Positions 1 through 11,567 of a DNA stretch of 64,000 nucleotides are shown in pieces. Numbering within the stretch: position 1 is the first letter of the stretch; every line of letters begins with the position of its first letter. The position numbers and the translations under genes were made by a program. The stretch is from Notamacropus eugenii (Eukaryota; Chordata; Mammalia; Diprotodontia; Macropodidae). The stretch lies in assembly GCF_028372415.1 (NCBI RefSeq), contig NC_092876.1, positions 65,004,885 to 65,068,884 of the forward strand, written 5' to 3'. The notes beneath the pieces are model-generated. The model saw only the letters and a list, made by a program, of their open reading frames with translations. It ran no database searches and was not told where the DNA came from.

Positions 1-744
1 CATTTCCTGAGAGATCCCAATAAAAATTCCCTAAAATATTGTAGCCAAATTCCAGATTGGCCAGGTCAAAAAGAAAATACTTCAAGAAGCTAATAAGAAG
101 TCCTACTAATATTGTGGCACCATAGTAAAGATCACACAAGAATTAACAGCTACTACATTGGACTGGAAGGCTTGGAATATGATATTCCAGAAGTCAAAAG
201 ACCTAGAATTACAACCAAGAATAACCTATGCAGCAAAACTGGATTTAATGCTTCAAGAGGAAAAGAAATGATATTTAATGAAAGAGAAATATTAAATCTT
301 CGTGATGAAAAAACCTGAGATGAATAGAAAATCTGACTTTCCAATGCAAGAATCAAGTAAGGCATAAAAAGGCAAAAATGAAAGAGAAAGGGGAATCATA
401 ACCTCAGAACTGTTGACATTTCTATATAGGAATATATTTCATGTAATTTACCATATATGTGGTGCCCTCACGATCCCTTACCATACCTTGGCATACCTTT
501 GCTCTCTAATACCTGCACCTTCTACACTCGTAGTCACCCTTCCTTTTGTAAATAATACTCTGCTGGATACACCACGGAATAACATTAATTGACTAAATGA
601 TTTTGAAAGGTGAAACCTATAGAGTGAAATGACAATTTCATAGGTTGGAAGCTAAATGACTGTAATCCTACTGTAGGCTTACAACCTGGGTGATGTTCCA
701 GCAGAGGTTCACTTTCCCTGATGATTGAGGAAGCTACATGATGC
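1..744. other. No recognisable gene
   Basis: AT-rich sequence with short random frames. I recognise no gene or repeat. Confidence 0.5.
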
Positions 745-1022
745 ACGGAATAGAGGGTTAAACTGGTGTCAGGGAGCCCCGAGGCCACATCCTGGCATAG
801 GAACTTAATTGCTGTGTGATCTCGACAAGCAACATAACTTTTCTCAGTCTCAGTCTCCTCTTCTGGAAAATAAGGATAATAATTGCATTTACCTTATGGG
901 TTAGTTGTGAGGATCAATACAAATCATACATACATACATATATATATGTATGTATATATATATAAGTAAAGCACTTTTTAAATCTTAAAGCACTTCATAA
1001 ACATTAGTTATTGCTGCTGTTA
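745..1022 (+). repeat. MIR/tRNA-derived SINE with inserted ATAC microsatellite
   Basis: It shows the MIR-type core: CTGTGTGATCTCGACAAG, then CAGTCTCAGTCTCCTC, then GAAAATAAGGATAATAAT, then GTTGTGAGGATCAAT. A TACA/TATA simple repeat (about 926-964) expanded before the terminal AAAGCAC segment. It lies close to the V2R pseudoexon. Confidence 0.7.
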
Positions 1023-1101
1023 TCTCATTACTCTTGTTATACCAATAATGATTATTTTGGTTGATAAAAGCGTGTAGTATATCAAGTCCCGTAACAGTCA
1101 C

Positions 1102-1381
1102 CTGTGGAAATTTGTAGAGCTCCAGCAGGGTCCCCATCTGGACTGATGTGACTCCTCCGATAACAGCCACAGATTTGTCCTGCTCCCAGCAGCTGTAGTT
1201 AGGGATGAACTGGCCCAGCCCAGACAGCCCCCTTAGGGAGCTCTCCAAGGTCCTCTCATTACTGTGCTAGTTGTAGAGTTGGAATCCCAGGGAAATGTTG
1301 GGCAACAGATTGGGATCCCTGTTAATCTCCTCCACAGCAAACAATAGAGCCAGGGCGGGCTGGCAATTTTTGTGCAGCCAC
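1102..1381 (-). pseudogene. Vomeronasal type-2 receptor (V2R, class C GPCR) exon, dead copy
   Basis: On the minus strand this interval has an acceptor-like AG at 1382-1383, an open frame of about 93 codons, and a donor GTGACT beginning at 1101. The translation carries V2R extracellular-domain landmarks in order: LALLFAVEEINRDP, NISLGFQLYN, FIPNYSC, SVAVIGG and ELYKFPQ at the exon end. These fit the second or third exon of the Venus-flytrap ligand-binding domain. One in-frame TAG (plus-strand CTA at 1267-1269) interrupts it after QLYN. I see no flanking V2R exons in the window, so it looks like an isolated remnant. Vomeronasal receptors detect peptide pheromones in sensory neurons; this copy cannot make a full receptor. 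Confidence 0.75.
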
Positions 1382-2793
1382 CTGTGTGGGTGGAGGAATA
1401 TTAACACAATCTTCAAATAGAATACTTTTCAGAAGAAATGGGACCCAGCCATGTGAGTCAGAACTAAGAACTCCAACAGTTCTTCAGCTCATTCATTTGT
1501 ATTTAAAATACCTTCTCCACATACCTTGTTCCTGTATTCTTCCCTTCTAGTGATTTCTGAGATGGGGAGGACTAATGGTTTTAGTTATTATGATATTTTC
1601 CCTGTCTGAGTCATTCATTCCACAAATTGATAGTGAGCATCCAGCATGGACTAGATACTGTAGAGAATCTGGATTTTCCTTGACCCTAAAAGGACAATGG
1701 TGTAGTGAGAAAGAGAGAATAGATACACCAATGTGTGTAAAAGAAGGAGGAATGGGATATGTTCAAGGTGAACATCACTGAGATCTAAGGAATCTGAGCA
1801 GAGGGAGACCCCATCCCCCTGAAGAAACGAAGGGAGGCTTCATGGAGGGCATCATGACTCATGAAAACTTAGTGATTTTGATATATAGGTATTTGGGGAA
1901 GAGATCTTTCCAAGAGGTGGAAATTATACAAACAAATTCACACAAGTGTGGGAATAGGAGATCCTACATAGCTGGCCCCCAGTATCTCACTCAGGTCCTG
2001 TCTGATATCTCTAATGAAAGGTAATGTCCAGACTCAACCTTCTCTTCCTCCTCGCTACCTTCCTTTATCACACCATAGAAGAGTAGAAAACGAAAGTCAT
2101 TTCAAAGATTGTGACTTTGTACCATGTCTCTAACCAGGAAGCCAATAGCAAAGAACATGTACCTCCCTTTTTCTTGGCAATGTTTTAAATACATATACAA
2201 CCTAGTAAGATTTCTCCAGAAGTGACCACCCCTCAGACAAACTGGGCTTGTTTTAATGGAGGCAGAAGGCCAACATGACAATCCCAAATCCTGGCTACCT
2301 CAATTAATGTGATAAGTTTCACATAATCTTTATTTTTGTCTTGAGATGTCTTCTGACAGGTTCCTGAGAATTGAAGACCCTATTTCCATTCTTTCCTTCA
2401 CTCATTTTCCATTGAATTAGAATGAGAGAAGATAGAAGGATAGCCTCTACCAACACCAAGGAGTGTTATTCTCAAGACAAAATTCAAAGACTAAATAGAC
2501 TTTATAAGAATATTTGAAGTAGAATGGGTTTTTGTATAAAGACTCACCAAGGGATGCTAGAACCTTCTTTTCCCTCTAAGGCAAACCACTAATTCTGCCT
2601 GGTTGGTGAATAATAAAGAAAGAAAAGAAAATATGAAGAAGCATATTAAGGGATTAAAAAGATAACCAGTTGTTGAAATGATTTAATAATTTTGTCCTTT
2701 AGATTAAACAAATAGAGACACAAATACTTCTCATTTATAAGATAAAAGAAAGATACAAAGAGAATTAAAACAAATGAGAGGGATTTATAAAAT
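1382..2793. other. No recognisable gene
   Basis: Ordinary AT-rich intergenic sequence. A possible old MIR/L3-like scrap occurs near 1600-1720. Short frames here have no family features. Confidence 0.4.
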
Positions 2794-3401
2794 TGCCAAG
2801 CCTAGAGGCCTGTATTGGGCTACCCGAGTCTTTCCTACCTCACCTCCGAGGTCTTCGGCTGGCCACGCCGGATGCACGTATGAGAGAAAGGACGTTCCAG
2901 AGTCGAACAGGGGTTGAGCTTTATTTCAGGGTCTGGGTTACAAGTGCAGGGGGGTCTTCCTTAGGAGGAAGAGGGGGAGATTTCCTAAGGAGGCTAAGCT
3001 TAAGGGATTGGAAGTAGAAGTACAAGCGGGGAGAGAGGGGGAGGGGAGAGAGGAAAGAAAAGAAGCGGAGCCCTACTGTCCTCTTTGGCTCCACACGTGC
3101 TAAGAGAGCTTTCCGGCTTCCTCAATCCTACTTAACTTTCAGCCACACAGTTTGCATCTCAATACCGTGCTGTTAGGTAACTAGGTGTGCTCCAATCTGG
3201 GACGACCTCGAGGGCAGGGAGACTCCACCCATCACGTATCTCCCAGGGAGAGGCGGAAATACCCGAGCTAGCCGAGCTAGCTCAGTCTGACCTTCTCGAA
3301 TCCCGCTGTTCATGGAGGGCCTCGTAAGACTCTAAGATTTAGAAGTCCCACTTTTACCCGCCCGAGACCGTCCACACGGAATTGAGCTTCCAATCCCAAC
3401 A
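2794..3401 (-). mobile_element. Solo LTR, family A copy 1 (608 bp)
   Basis: On the minus strand it begins TGTTGGGATTGG and ends in CA. It is flanked by TAAAAT (2788-2793) and CAAAAT (3402-3407), a 6-bp target-site duplication with one change. An AATAAA lies on the minus strand (plus TTTATT near 2930). It shares blocks with the LTR at 16531-17115, such as GGGCTACCCGAGTC and CCAGAGTC. The 6-bp duplication is typical of class II (betaretrovirus-like) elements. No internal region is left, so it is a recombination-derived solo LTR. Confidence 0.85.
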
Positions 3402-4560
3402 CAAAATGATAGAAAATATATAAAATGACAGGAAATATGGAAGCATTTGGCTACAAGAAATTACAAATTAAGTCAAAATTCCCATCTATCAAAGATATAT
3501 CCAATGAATCTCATAAGTCTGTTTTTTACAACCAGAAAAGAGGGTCAACTGCTAACCTGTTACTCCTCTGCTCTCACTAAGTGAAATTGTCCAAGAATGA
3601 ATGTTTTTTACTCTGAATTCTATTTCTGCAATGCAAACTTACAGAGGCTTATAGGTGAGCATTGCATTGCTACACATGGCGTTTCTGCTCTGTAAACCAG
3701 GGTTTCTGTAAAGGGAATTGAAAGAGAACAAAACACAAAACTAAGGCCTGGCCTTAGCTTCTCTTGGATGCCTCCAGTTCAGCAACACTGACCTAGAGAA
3801 ACAACAAGAAGCCACTCACATATCACCTGGAGAAGACCAGAATACTTCAGACATCAATGAACAATACCAGGTATGCCATAAGGACATTTCTAAATTTTAC
3901 CCAATACTTGTTATACCTGCAGCCTGGGCATACTTCTTTCTTCCCAATAAACTCAAATCCCCTGACTCCTCAGTTTCAGATTCTGCCCCAGGCTGATCTA
4001 GTCAGCTCTGCTTGGCTTTCCTGGGTTGGACCACTCTGACTTTCATGACAAAGAATATAGAGGAAAATGATAAATTCCTACACTTACAAGAGGGAGAAGA
4101 CATGATAGTATATTTTGACTCATAAAGGAAGTGAGAGGAATATAAAATCTTCACTGAAGAAGGAGGTCACATGACTCCCCAAATGATTGTACTCACTTAT
4201 TTTCAAATGGGTAAATATACAGAGGACATATGGGAACTTTCATTCCTGTGGATGGGATAGGTTACTCCCTGCCTATTATCAATACAGTCAACATCAATAA
4301 CTCTCTTCCAGAATGGAGAAAGGGAGCAGGCTTCAAGAACTTCAAGGTGTTAACTGACTTCCGGGGGGTCTGGGGTCTAAGGACTCATTCCTTTCACTGC
4401 TTAAATATCAACATGAGATCAGGCCAGGGAAGGGAGGGTGATAAAAGACCAAACCTGCTCAGGACTGAGCTTCCTGAGTATGGGCTCTTTGGAGGGGAGT
4501 ACAAATGAGGAAGTAGATGACAGAGGTTTACTTCGTTTAAGCGTGAAGGTCAATCAGACA
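3402..4560. other. No recognisable gene
   Basis: AT-rich intergenic DNA; no homology recognised by eye. Confidence 0.4.
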
Positions 4561-4579
4561 TGGGGTTAACTGACAAGGA

Positions 4580-4905
4580 TGGGAAAAATTGAGAAACAAG
4601 AAGTGGAGAGAGCACCCATTGTCTCCTGCTGCATGGGCCTGCCTTTCAGCCCCATCTATAAGGACCTCTTTTTAGTCATCATAATGAAAACAAGCCCAGA
4701 CATATGGAGAGACACTTACTTATAAGGCTTATAAGCCTTGTTAGGTGAACTTTCAAACAGTTCTCCTCCTGTTATCCTGTTCACTTCAACTGAGAGTAAG
4801 GATAAAAAGATCCCAATCAACAGGTCCCCATCTTGGGAAACTATAGGGTTAATCTGGTGGAAGGAGGAGAGTTTCTCTGTCTTGTGCCCAGAAACCATTC
4901 AAAAC
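4580..4905 (+). repeat. Unclassified repeat, inverted partner of 29110-29400
   Basis: Read on the opposite strand, this segment matches 29110-29400 over most of its length. Shared blocks include ACAGTTCTCCTCCTGTTAT (the other copy reads ATAACAGGAGAACTGTTTG), GATCCCAATCAACAGG and AACAAGCCCAGACA. It is probably part of an LTR or other interspersed repeat whose ends I cannot define. Confidence 0.7.
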
Positions 4906-5624
4906 CAGCATCAGGGATATGAATAAGGAAGAAAGCATTTGAGAAATACTTTTCTGGATATAAGGCATCATTTCCCTGAAAATTAATCAAATTTCCAAGC
5001 CTGGGGAAGCCAAGGAGCCATTCAGACTAGAGACAGATGAGGAACTGTTCAGCATCAGAAATGACCGGTCCTGTAGATTTCCAGACTCTGGTCTGCCTGC
5101 TATACCTGAAGGAAGCACAATGGGGCATTACTCAGACCCATGTCCAAGACAGGGACAATGGAGCAAGATGAGTAAATCTTTCATGAGCTTTTAGAGTGGA
5201 CGCTGTCTCTCAGCAGCCTTACTGTTAGATACTGACAGGGACCACTATTCCTATTTCAGTCTCCACAAAGGAGTCTTATTCCATGAAAATCTCTGGGGAC
5301 CAAACTGGGACATCTTCACATGAGTCTGTGCATCCAAAGGAAAAAACAAAAGTGTAAAACTATGTTTTGAACTGTCTTTCCCTTGATCCCAGCAGAGCCT
5401 GAAGTACAGAAGTGCCTTCCTAGGAAAGTAATTTCTGTGACCTGGGTTCACTGTGTGGACTGAACCTCATGAAAACTCTCCAATAAGCAACAAAATTAAA
5501 AGAAAACCTTCTGTGATGAAAATTTCCATGACAGCCTGTAAGCCCTCCCCACTTCCCTGTGCTAAGTATAATTTAAGCCTCATGTTCAGGACTCAGTATA
5601 ATCTGTTCTGAATTTCTGTTATAT

Positions 5625-5860
5625 TCATTGTTTTTTTGTTGTCTTTCACTCTCAAAGAGGATCAAAATGACATCACTTTGTTGGAGTCAAGTTATAGTGT
5701 CCAACCGTGACTGATCAGCTGAATATAAGCTTGGAATGCTCTACCACAAGTCAGGCACAAATAGTTCATATGAACATTTGGAGTGGAGATGTCTCTAAAT
5801 TTGAGGATCTCACGTTTCTTTTGAGCTATTGCAATACACACCCCTCCCCTACTTCTCTCT
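5625..5860 (-). repeat. Old marsupial SINE, 3' portion, antisense
   Basis: The start (TTGTCTTTCACTCTCAAAGAGGATC) and the following ATGACATCA read as a diverged reverse complement of the 3' body seen in the SINEs at 10293 and 33239. Confidence 0.5.
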
Positions 5861-5889
5861 TTCCTCTTTGGATAGAATCATAGCATTAT

Positions 5890-6205
5890 AGCCTCAGGGA
5901 TTTTTTTTAAAAGAACCTCAAAGATTACTTTGTCCAATAGGTTTATGATAAAATTCTACTCTCCAATGACTAGTCTTTCAGACACATGCAGTCATATTCC
6001 TTACACATTTTGCTGTTTGGATGATGGAAATAAAGAACTTGCAGCTGCTAGAGACCCTAGAAGCAATCTGATTTGATACCTTAACTTTAGACATGAGGAA
6101 ACTGATGCCCAGGAAAGTAGAATGACTTTCCCGAATTTACATAATGTAGAGTAGATGAATTTGCTTCCAAAACAAAAGCTCTGCTATTCATTACTGCCCC
6201 CTAGA
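5890..6205 (-). repeat. MIR-like SINE relics, antisense
   Basis: Antisense MIR hallmarks are present: ACATGAGGAAACTGATGCCCAG followed by a diverged GACTTTCCCGAATTTACA. A second, weaker block occurs at 5890-5960. Confidence 0.5.
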
Positions 6206-6544
6206 GAACTGCACAAGCATAGCTCATCCACTCAGAATGCAAGTGAACCTGCATCTGTCTGTGAATCCGTATTACAAGTGTTCTACCTTCAGGAATCACC
6301 AGAGTCATAAGGTACCTCAGAAGTTAAGCACAAGAAATCAGAGATTTAACTGAGCATTCTAGGGTGTGGGTTTAAATTCAGCAAAGGAAATGAAGGAATC
6401 GAAACCTTGGGCTAGCCTGGTCACTGGTTGGGAGACCAGGCTATCTCAACATTGCCACTGATCATGGGCATCCCGTGACCTGTGAAGAAAGGACAAGGAC
6501 AGTGGTATGATTGAATGCCTAGAGGAATAGAAGGAATGAAAATG

Positions 6545-6725
6545 AATTTTATTATTAAATGCTGGTACATGCTGGTGATATAAATACCAAAATAAAGACA
6601 GTCTTCGATCTCAAGATGCTTACATTCTAATAGAGAGACAACACAGGTATAGGAGTAATGGCCAAGGAAGTATATTTTACCATAGCTAAAATTAAAGGGA
6701 TGGTAACCTGGAAATGAGTAGCAAG
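6545..6725. repeat. MIR/L3-type relic
   Basis: It resembles the widespread mammalian segment with TTATTAAATGCTGGTACATG and GATGCTTACATTCTAATAGAGAGACA. Family assignment is tentative. Confidence 0.4.
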
Positions 6726-7451
6726 TAAAGTGAAGCATGACTGACCATGAGCCTAAAAACAGTAATTGACTAGGGTCATCTCCAATCTGAAGAGCTAATC
6801 TGCAGGGTAAGAGTGAAAAAGTGGTTAAGTCCTCTGACACAACTTTGAGGAGAGGCTGGAGGATAGATTTTGAGAAATCATCCAGGACATCCCCTCTATG
6901 TTGAACCTAGAACTCCATCCTGCCACCCTGAAGGTAACATGTTTCTTCCTACTGCCCCCTCCAATCCCCAAATTGGTAAGTTAGCATTGGAGGTCCTTGA
7001 AGCACTGCTTGGAAAAACATGCTCCAAGAAAAGGAAAACCATCCATTTGATTGTCAACATGAAAGCATTGTTTTGTTTGCTGGAAAGAAAGAGAAGAAGA
7101 AATGGATCAATTGGTAGAAGAAATCTAATCATTTTGTTCATTGAAATTTGGAAACACTCCAGAGAGCCCTAAAAGGGAAAGTACTTACCCTTCCAGACAA
7201 CAGTAAACAACTATGGTGCCTACGGAGAGAGCCTATCCAAAGCCATAGAGTCTCCACGGGAAACACTGCCTTTGTCACCAACAGCTACACTTGGGTCCAA
7301 TTGAATGGGGAGAGATTCTAAGAAGAGTTGGGAGGGTGACCTCCCCTATCCTACTGCCTCCCCCACCTCTTTCAAACCACAGTGGCCAGGAGAATGAACA
7401 GAGGTAATCCTCTGAGCCCAACCTCACTTATGAACAGGGGTATGTGGCCTG

Positions 7452-7766
7452 CTAAGAAATACCTTGGTCTTGTGCCCACTGGTGTGTGGTCTGGACCCCT
7501 AAATGGCCAGCCATTTGATGAACCCATTTTACTAGTACTGGATCATCAGTTGGTGTCAGAGTTGAGACATGTTGAGTAGCAATCTTTGTTAGTCTATCAG
7601 TGTATGCATTGTACTCATGTTCTGGTGTGGTGAGGGCCATGTGAGCATCTAAATGAAAAACTGACAAATTAGTAACCAAAGACGTGTCCTGTATATCTTC
7701 CCATAATTCTTTGCCCCAGACTTGTTTGCCATGAATTTCCCAATTTTGATTTTTCCACATGGGCAT
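7452..7766 (-). pseudogene. ERV pol fragment: RNase H tail and integrase zinc-binding N-terminus
   Basis: The 104-codon frame contains an RNase H tail (GKQVWGKELWEDI and a diverged HLDAH) and then HQMAGHLGVQTTHQWAQ, the His-His half of an integrase zinc finger. It stops before the expected Cys pair. The catalytic DDE core is not recoverable downstream. Confidence 0.75.
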
Positions 7767-7796
7767 TCATGTAGCTAACCCATTAGCTACTGCCCA

Positions 7797-8233
7797 TCAA
7801 TCGGTGAATATATGACACTGTCCTCCTTGTTCTGTTTTGATAGCTTGATGCACTGCCATAAGTTCAGCATATTGACTATTTCCACCTATCTCAGTACTTT
7901 CCAAAGTCCACTTAGTACATGGGTTATAGGCTACCGCTTTCCAGTGTCTTTTGTGGCCCAAATATTTTGCTGTCCCATCAGTAAACCATGCATGTCTCTT
8001 TTGTTCTTCAGTCAATTTATTATATCCCTCATTCCCTTTACCAAGGACTGGACCAACTGTTGCTTTGGGTCAGGGGGTATATCATTTCCCTCAGAATCTA
8101 TGTTTGCTATAGATTCATGTAAAGCAGAAACTCCACTTTTGTCTGCTTTAGATCTATTTTGAATATACCATTTCCATTTTATTATGCTAGCCTCCTGAGT
8201 ACGTCCAGTTCTGTGAGAGGCTGGGGTATTCAT
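7797..8233 (-). pseudogene. ERV pol fragment: RNase H domain
   Basis: Two overlapping frames (7797-8015 and 8012-8233) carry AWFTDGTAKY (first catalytic Asp), QYAELMAVHQAI (catalytic Glu) and HIFTD (third Asp). The frame change near 8012-8015 marks a disabling mutation. Confidence 0.8.
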
Positions 8234-9296
8234 TACTCAGGTCATAATTGGGATTCCAGGCCTTAATATTACCTCATGGCCCAAAGTCAGTTGTTCAGTC
8301 TCTACCAATGCCCAATATGCAGCTAAAACCTGTTTTTCAAAAGGGGTGTATTGAATTCCAGATGAAGGGAATTTCCTAGACCAAAATCCCAAGGACACAT
8401 TTCAGCTTTTTTGTTTTTGCCATAAACTGTAATTTACATATTCATCTCTACAGTCACTTGTAATTCCACCAGGCCACTTTGCATAGCCCATAAATCTAGG
8501 GCCAATTGTATAGTGGCCTTTGCTTCTTCAAAAGCTTTACTCTGCTCAAGTCCCCAATCAAATTCATATTTTTTCCTAATAACCTTACATAAGGGTTTCA
8601 AAATTTGTCCTAGATGTTGTATGTGATGTTGCCAATATCCAAATAATCCTATAAACTTTTGGGCCTCTTTCTTATTGGTGGGGATAGGAAAATCCTGAAT
8701 CTTTTGCTGAGCTTGCAGGAAAATCTGTCACAGTCCCTTATTCCATTGTATATCCCAAAATTTTATGGTTTGAACTGGCCCTTGAATTTTTGCAGGGTTA
8801 ATTTTCCACCCTTTGCTTTTCATAAGCTCAGTTAAAAGTGTCAAACTCTTCTCCACTTCTTTTAAATTTTTTCCCTGTATCATAATGTATGTAGTGAATA
8901 AACTGGGCACTGGATAGCTCTAATTCATCTAAATGTTCAGCCACAATCCTATGACAGATAGTGGGGCTATGCAGATATCTTTGTGGCAAGCATGTAAAAG
9001 TATATTTTTGGCCCTGCCAAGTGAAAGCAAATTGGCCCCATTATTTAGAATCTATTGGAATAGTAAAGAAAGCACTGGCTAAATCAATAACTGTATACCA
9101 AGTCCCATCATATTTCTGGTTCCTTCTGTTAAGGTAATGGTATCTGAAACAGCAGCACACAAGAGAAAGATCACCTTATCCAATTGTCTATAATCCACTG
9201 TCATCCTCCATGTCCCATCTGATTTTCATACTGGTCAGATAGGGCTATTCCATCAAGTGGTTGTAGGGACTGACACTCCTGCCTCAACATATTCCT
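8234..9296 (-). pseudogene. ERV pol fragment: reverse transcriptase, frameshifted
   Basis: RT-like sequence is scattered across frames. The frame at 8728-8910 holds the palm-to-thumb segment with KGWKINPAKIQGPVQTIKFW. The place of the catalytic YxDD box, near 8895-8920, is disrupted by a short deletion and frame change. Non-functional. Confidence 0.7.
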
Positions 9297-9653
9297 TTAT
9301 ATTAATGGTAATTTCATCTTGCCCACCTGGCACACTATACTTCTTAAAGTAATTGCTTTAGAAGATTCAGGTAAAGTGATTGGGTGCATTTTTATTTTAC
9401 CCACTAAAACTGTATTAATTCTTATCTTCCTTATTGCACATTGGTATCTCCCCTCAGGTAAATTTAGAGTCATATCTCTCAATATATCTATTCCAATGAT
9501 GTATTTAGGGATGGGTACAATTACTATGGTATATTCTTTCTTAGGTAATTGTCCAATTTTCATCATTAGTTTGACTTGTTGGGCTGATATTTCAGCCCCT
9601 CCCAGTCCTGTGATAGGAGTTCTGTGTTTAAATTTATCAGGGTTTCCATACAT
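9297..9653 (-). pseudogene. ERV protease to RT linker fragment
   Basis: The 118-codon frame has GLGGAEISAQ and later YIIGIDILRDMTLNL, the glycine-rich C-terminal part of a retroviral aspartic protease, running into the RT N-terminus. The catalytic DTG is not seen in this frame. Confidence 0.65.
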
Positions 9654-10292
9654 AAGGAAGGCCTCTACCCCACTCTCAATTAATGCTCTAGATACAGTAT
9701 TTGATCTATTTTTTCCAATACATGGTCAAATTAATATAGGATCTATAATCCTGTCTGTGTATTTCTTTAATCTGAACTGGGACTCAGCCAATTTCCTATT
9801 CTCCCTGAAGGTGTGGTGAACTTGGATACAAAGCTTCAGGAGGACCTGTAGGGTCAGTTCTTACTTCTCTATTCTGTCTAGTATCAATCCCCTTTTCTCA
9901 GTACATTCTGTATAGTTCATTAGTTGGAATACCATCTATGCTTCCCAAATCAACCCCTGCTCTCAATAAAGCTGTGAACAATTCTTTTCTTGTCAGTCTA
10001 TTCTGACTTTGAATCTGCTGGCTATTTACTCTTCTCTCTTGAGAAAATTTATCTTTTCACCAGTCTCTTAGGTCACTTAACTGTGAAATATTGTCCAGCA
10101 CCTCTGAAAGAAGATTACCTATTTTCTCAATGATCAGAGTCAAAACTAGGAGCTTGTAATAAGGAGGAGCCATCTTCACTATTATATTCCTGTGGGAAAC
10201 AGCGAAGAAGGTATCATAGTATGCATGTGTGTTTCCTATCATTATGGAAGTTTTCCTTACTTCCTCCTTTAAACTTTTTTATACAGTCCCTA

Positions 10293-10603
10293 GGCGGGGC
10301 AGCTAGGTGGTGCAGTGGATAGAGCACCAGTGCAGAAGTCAGGAGGACCTGAGTTCAAATCTCACCTCAGACACTTGACACTCACTAGCTGTGTGACCTT
10401 GGGCAAGTCACAACACCAATTGCCTCATCCTGGGTCATCTCCAGTCATCCTGATGAATATCTGGCACTGGATTCAGATGGCTCTGGAGGAGAAGTGAGGC
10501 TGGTGACCTGCACAGCCCTCCCTCACTCAAAACAGAGTCAAGTGCAAGTCATGTCATTATTTCTCTGATGGCATGGTCTTCTTCAGCAATGAAGGACAAA
10601 CAC
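10293..10603 (+). repeat. tRNA-derived marsupial SINE inserted in the ERV
   Basis: It begins GGCGGGGCAGCTAGGTGG and contains GTGGATAGAGCACCAGTGC and the B-box-like GAGTTCAAATCTCACC, then a long unique 3' body ending in a short ACA-type tail. Flanks are a perfect 10-bp target-site duplication ACAGTCCCTA (10283-10292 and 10604-10613). A near-identical copy is at 33239-33553. Confidence 0.92.
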
Positions 10604-10621
10604 ACAGTCCCTAAGTGAATA

Positions 10622-11410
10622 CCAAGGTTTATCTCCACTAGGCCACATAGAATCAGTAGAATACTGCCTACTGTTGCCTTCTGCAGCCAAAGCTAACAGA
10701 TTAGTTGTATTGTTACCTACAGCTCTAAAGGCTTGCTGTACAAAAGGATTCTTACTGATACCTATAAATTTCAAGCAATCCATGCCACTGATATCCCTCT
10801 AGCCCCTTCGTCACTGATTCTCACCATTTAAGATATTAATGATTCTCCCATCCTTTGGAGGAACTGACTCAAAATTTCTGTTACCTCTTGCTGAGTAAAT
10901 TCTCAATTATCTCTTTAAACACTAAGTTCCATTCTTGGTTCTCTTGTTTCCACTTTACTATGGGGCAAGCTTTGATCTTAGAAGTCTTCTTCTGCAACAT
11001 TGTTTTATTTTCCAACTCTAACTTAATTACATTTTCTGCCTGTGTACTGTTCTGGGAGTCCTCATTTTGCAACTACGCTGGGTCTGTACAAAGATCATAT
11101 GCACACTTCTTTTGCCAGCCTTCCACTTCTTCTTAGCCAAATGAGCAGCCTTTCCTTCCACAGGAAACCCCCCAGACTGCTCTTTTAAAGGAGAACCGGA
11201 ACACTGAGAATTCATATACAAACTAGCTAACTCTTTTTCCATCTGAATTTTTTCCTTCAGCAGCTCATCTCTGTTTTCACACATAATATGGTAACCTGCT
11301 AATAAAATCCATCCTCTCCTATTTACCCCTGCCAACTCCTTCCCTGGTCTTATTGGTATTCCTTGCAAACACATTTCCAACTCTCCAGGTTCCCCCTCTT
11401 GTAACCTCAC
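10622..11410 (-). pseudogene. ERV gag-like remnants
   Basis: Broken minus-strand frames (11027-11410, 10881-11072 and the part of 10583-10783 outside the SINE) occupy the gag position, between LTR/leader and protease. The first has a Lys/Glu-rich, coiled-coil-like stretch, and the last includes FVQQAFRAVGNNTTNLLALA, which is capsid-like. Assignment rests on order more than on motifs. Confidence 0.55.
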
Positions 11411-11567
11411 TTCCCAGTTTTCACAGGGTCCAGTGCTTTAAGTCCATTCCCTTGCTGGTGAGTAATACGGTAAATCCTCCCATCCTGGGATATTAATGTC
11501 TTCCTCTAAATCCTTTCTGCCTCCAAATAGAGATTTTAGACCCTGCGATCCTGTTCATAATGCCAAA

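Noticed and set aside
10293..10400. A functional tRNA gene in the SINE head
   Set aside because: The tRNA-like A and B boxes belong to a SINE with target-site duplications. No intact cloverleaf was seen.
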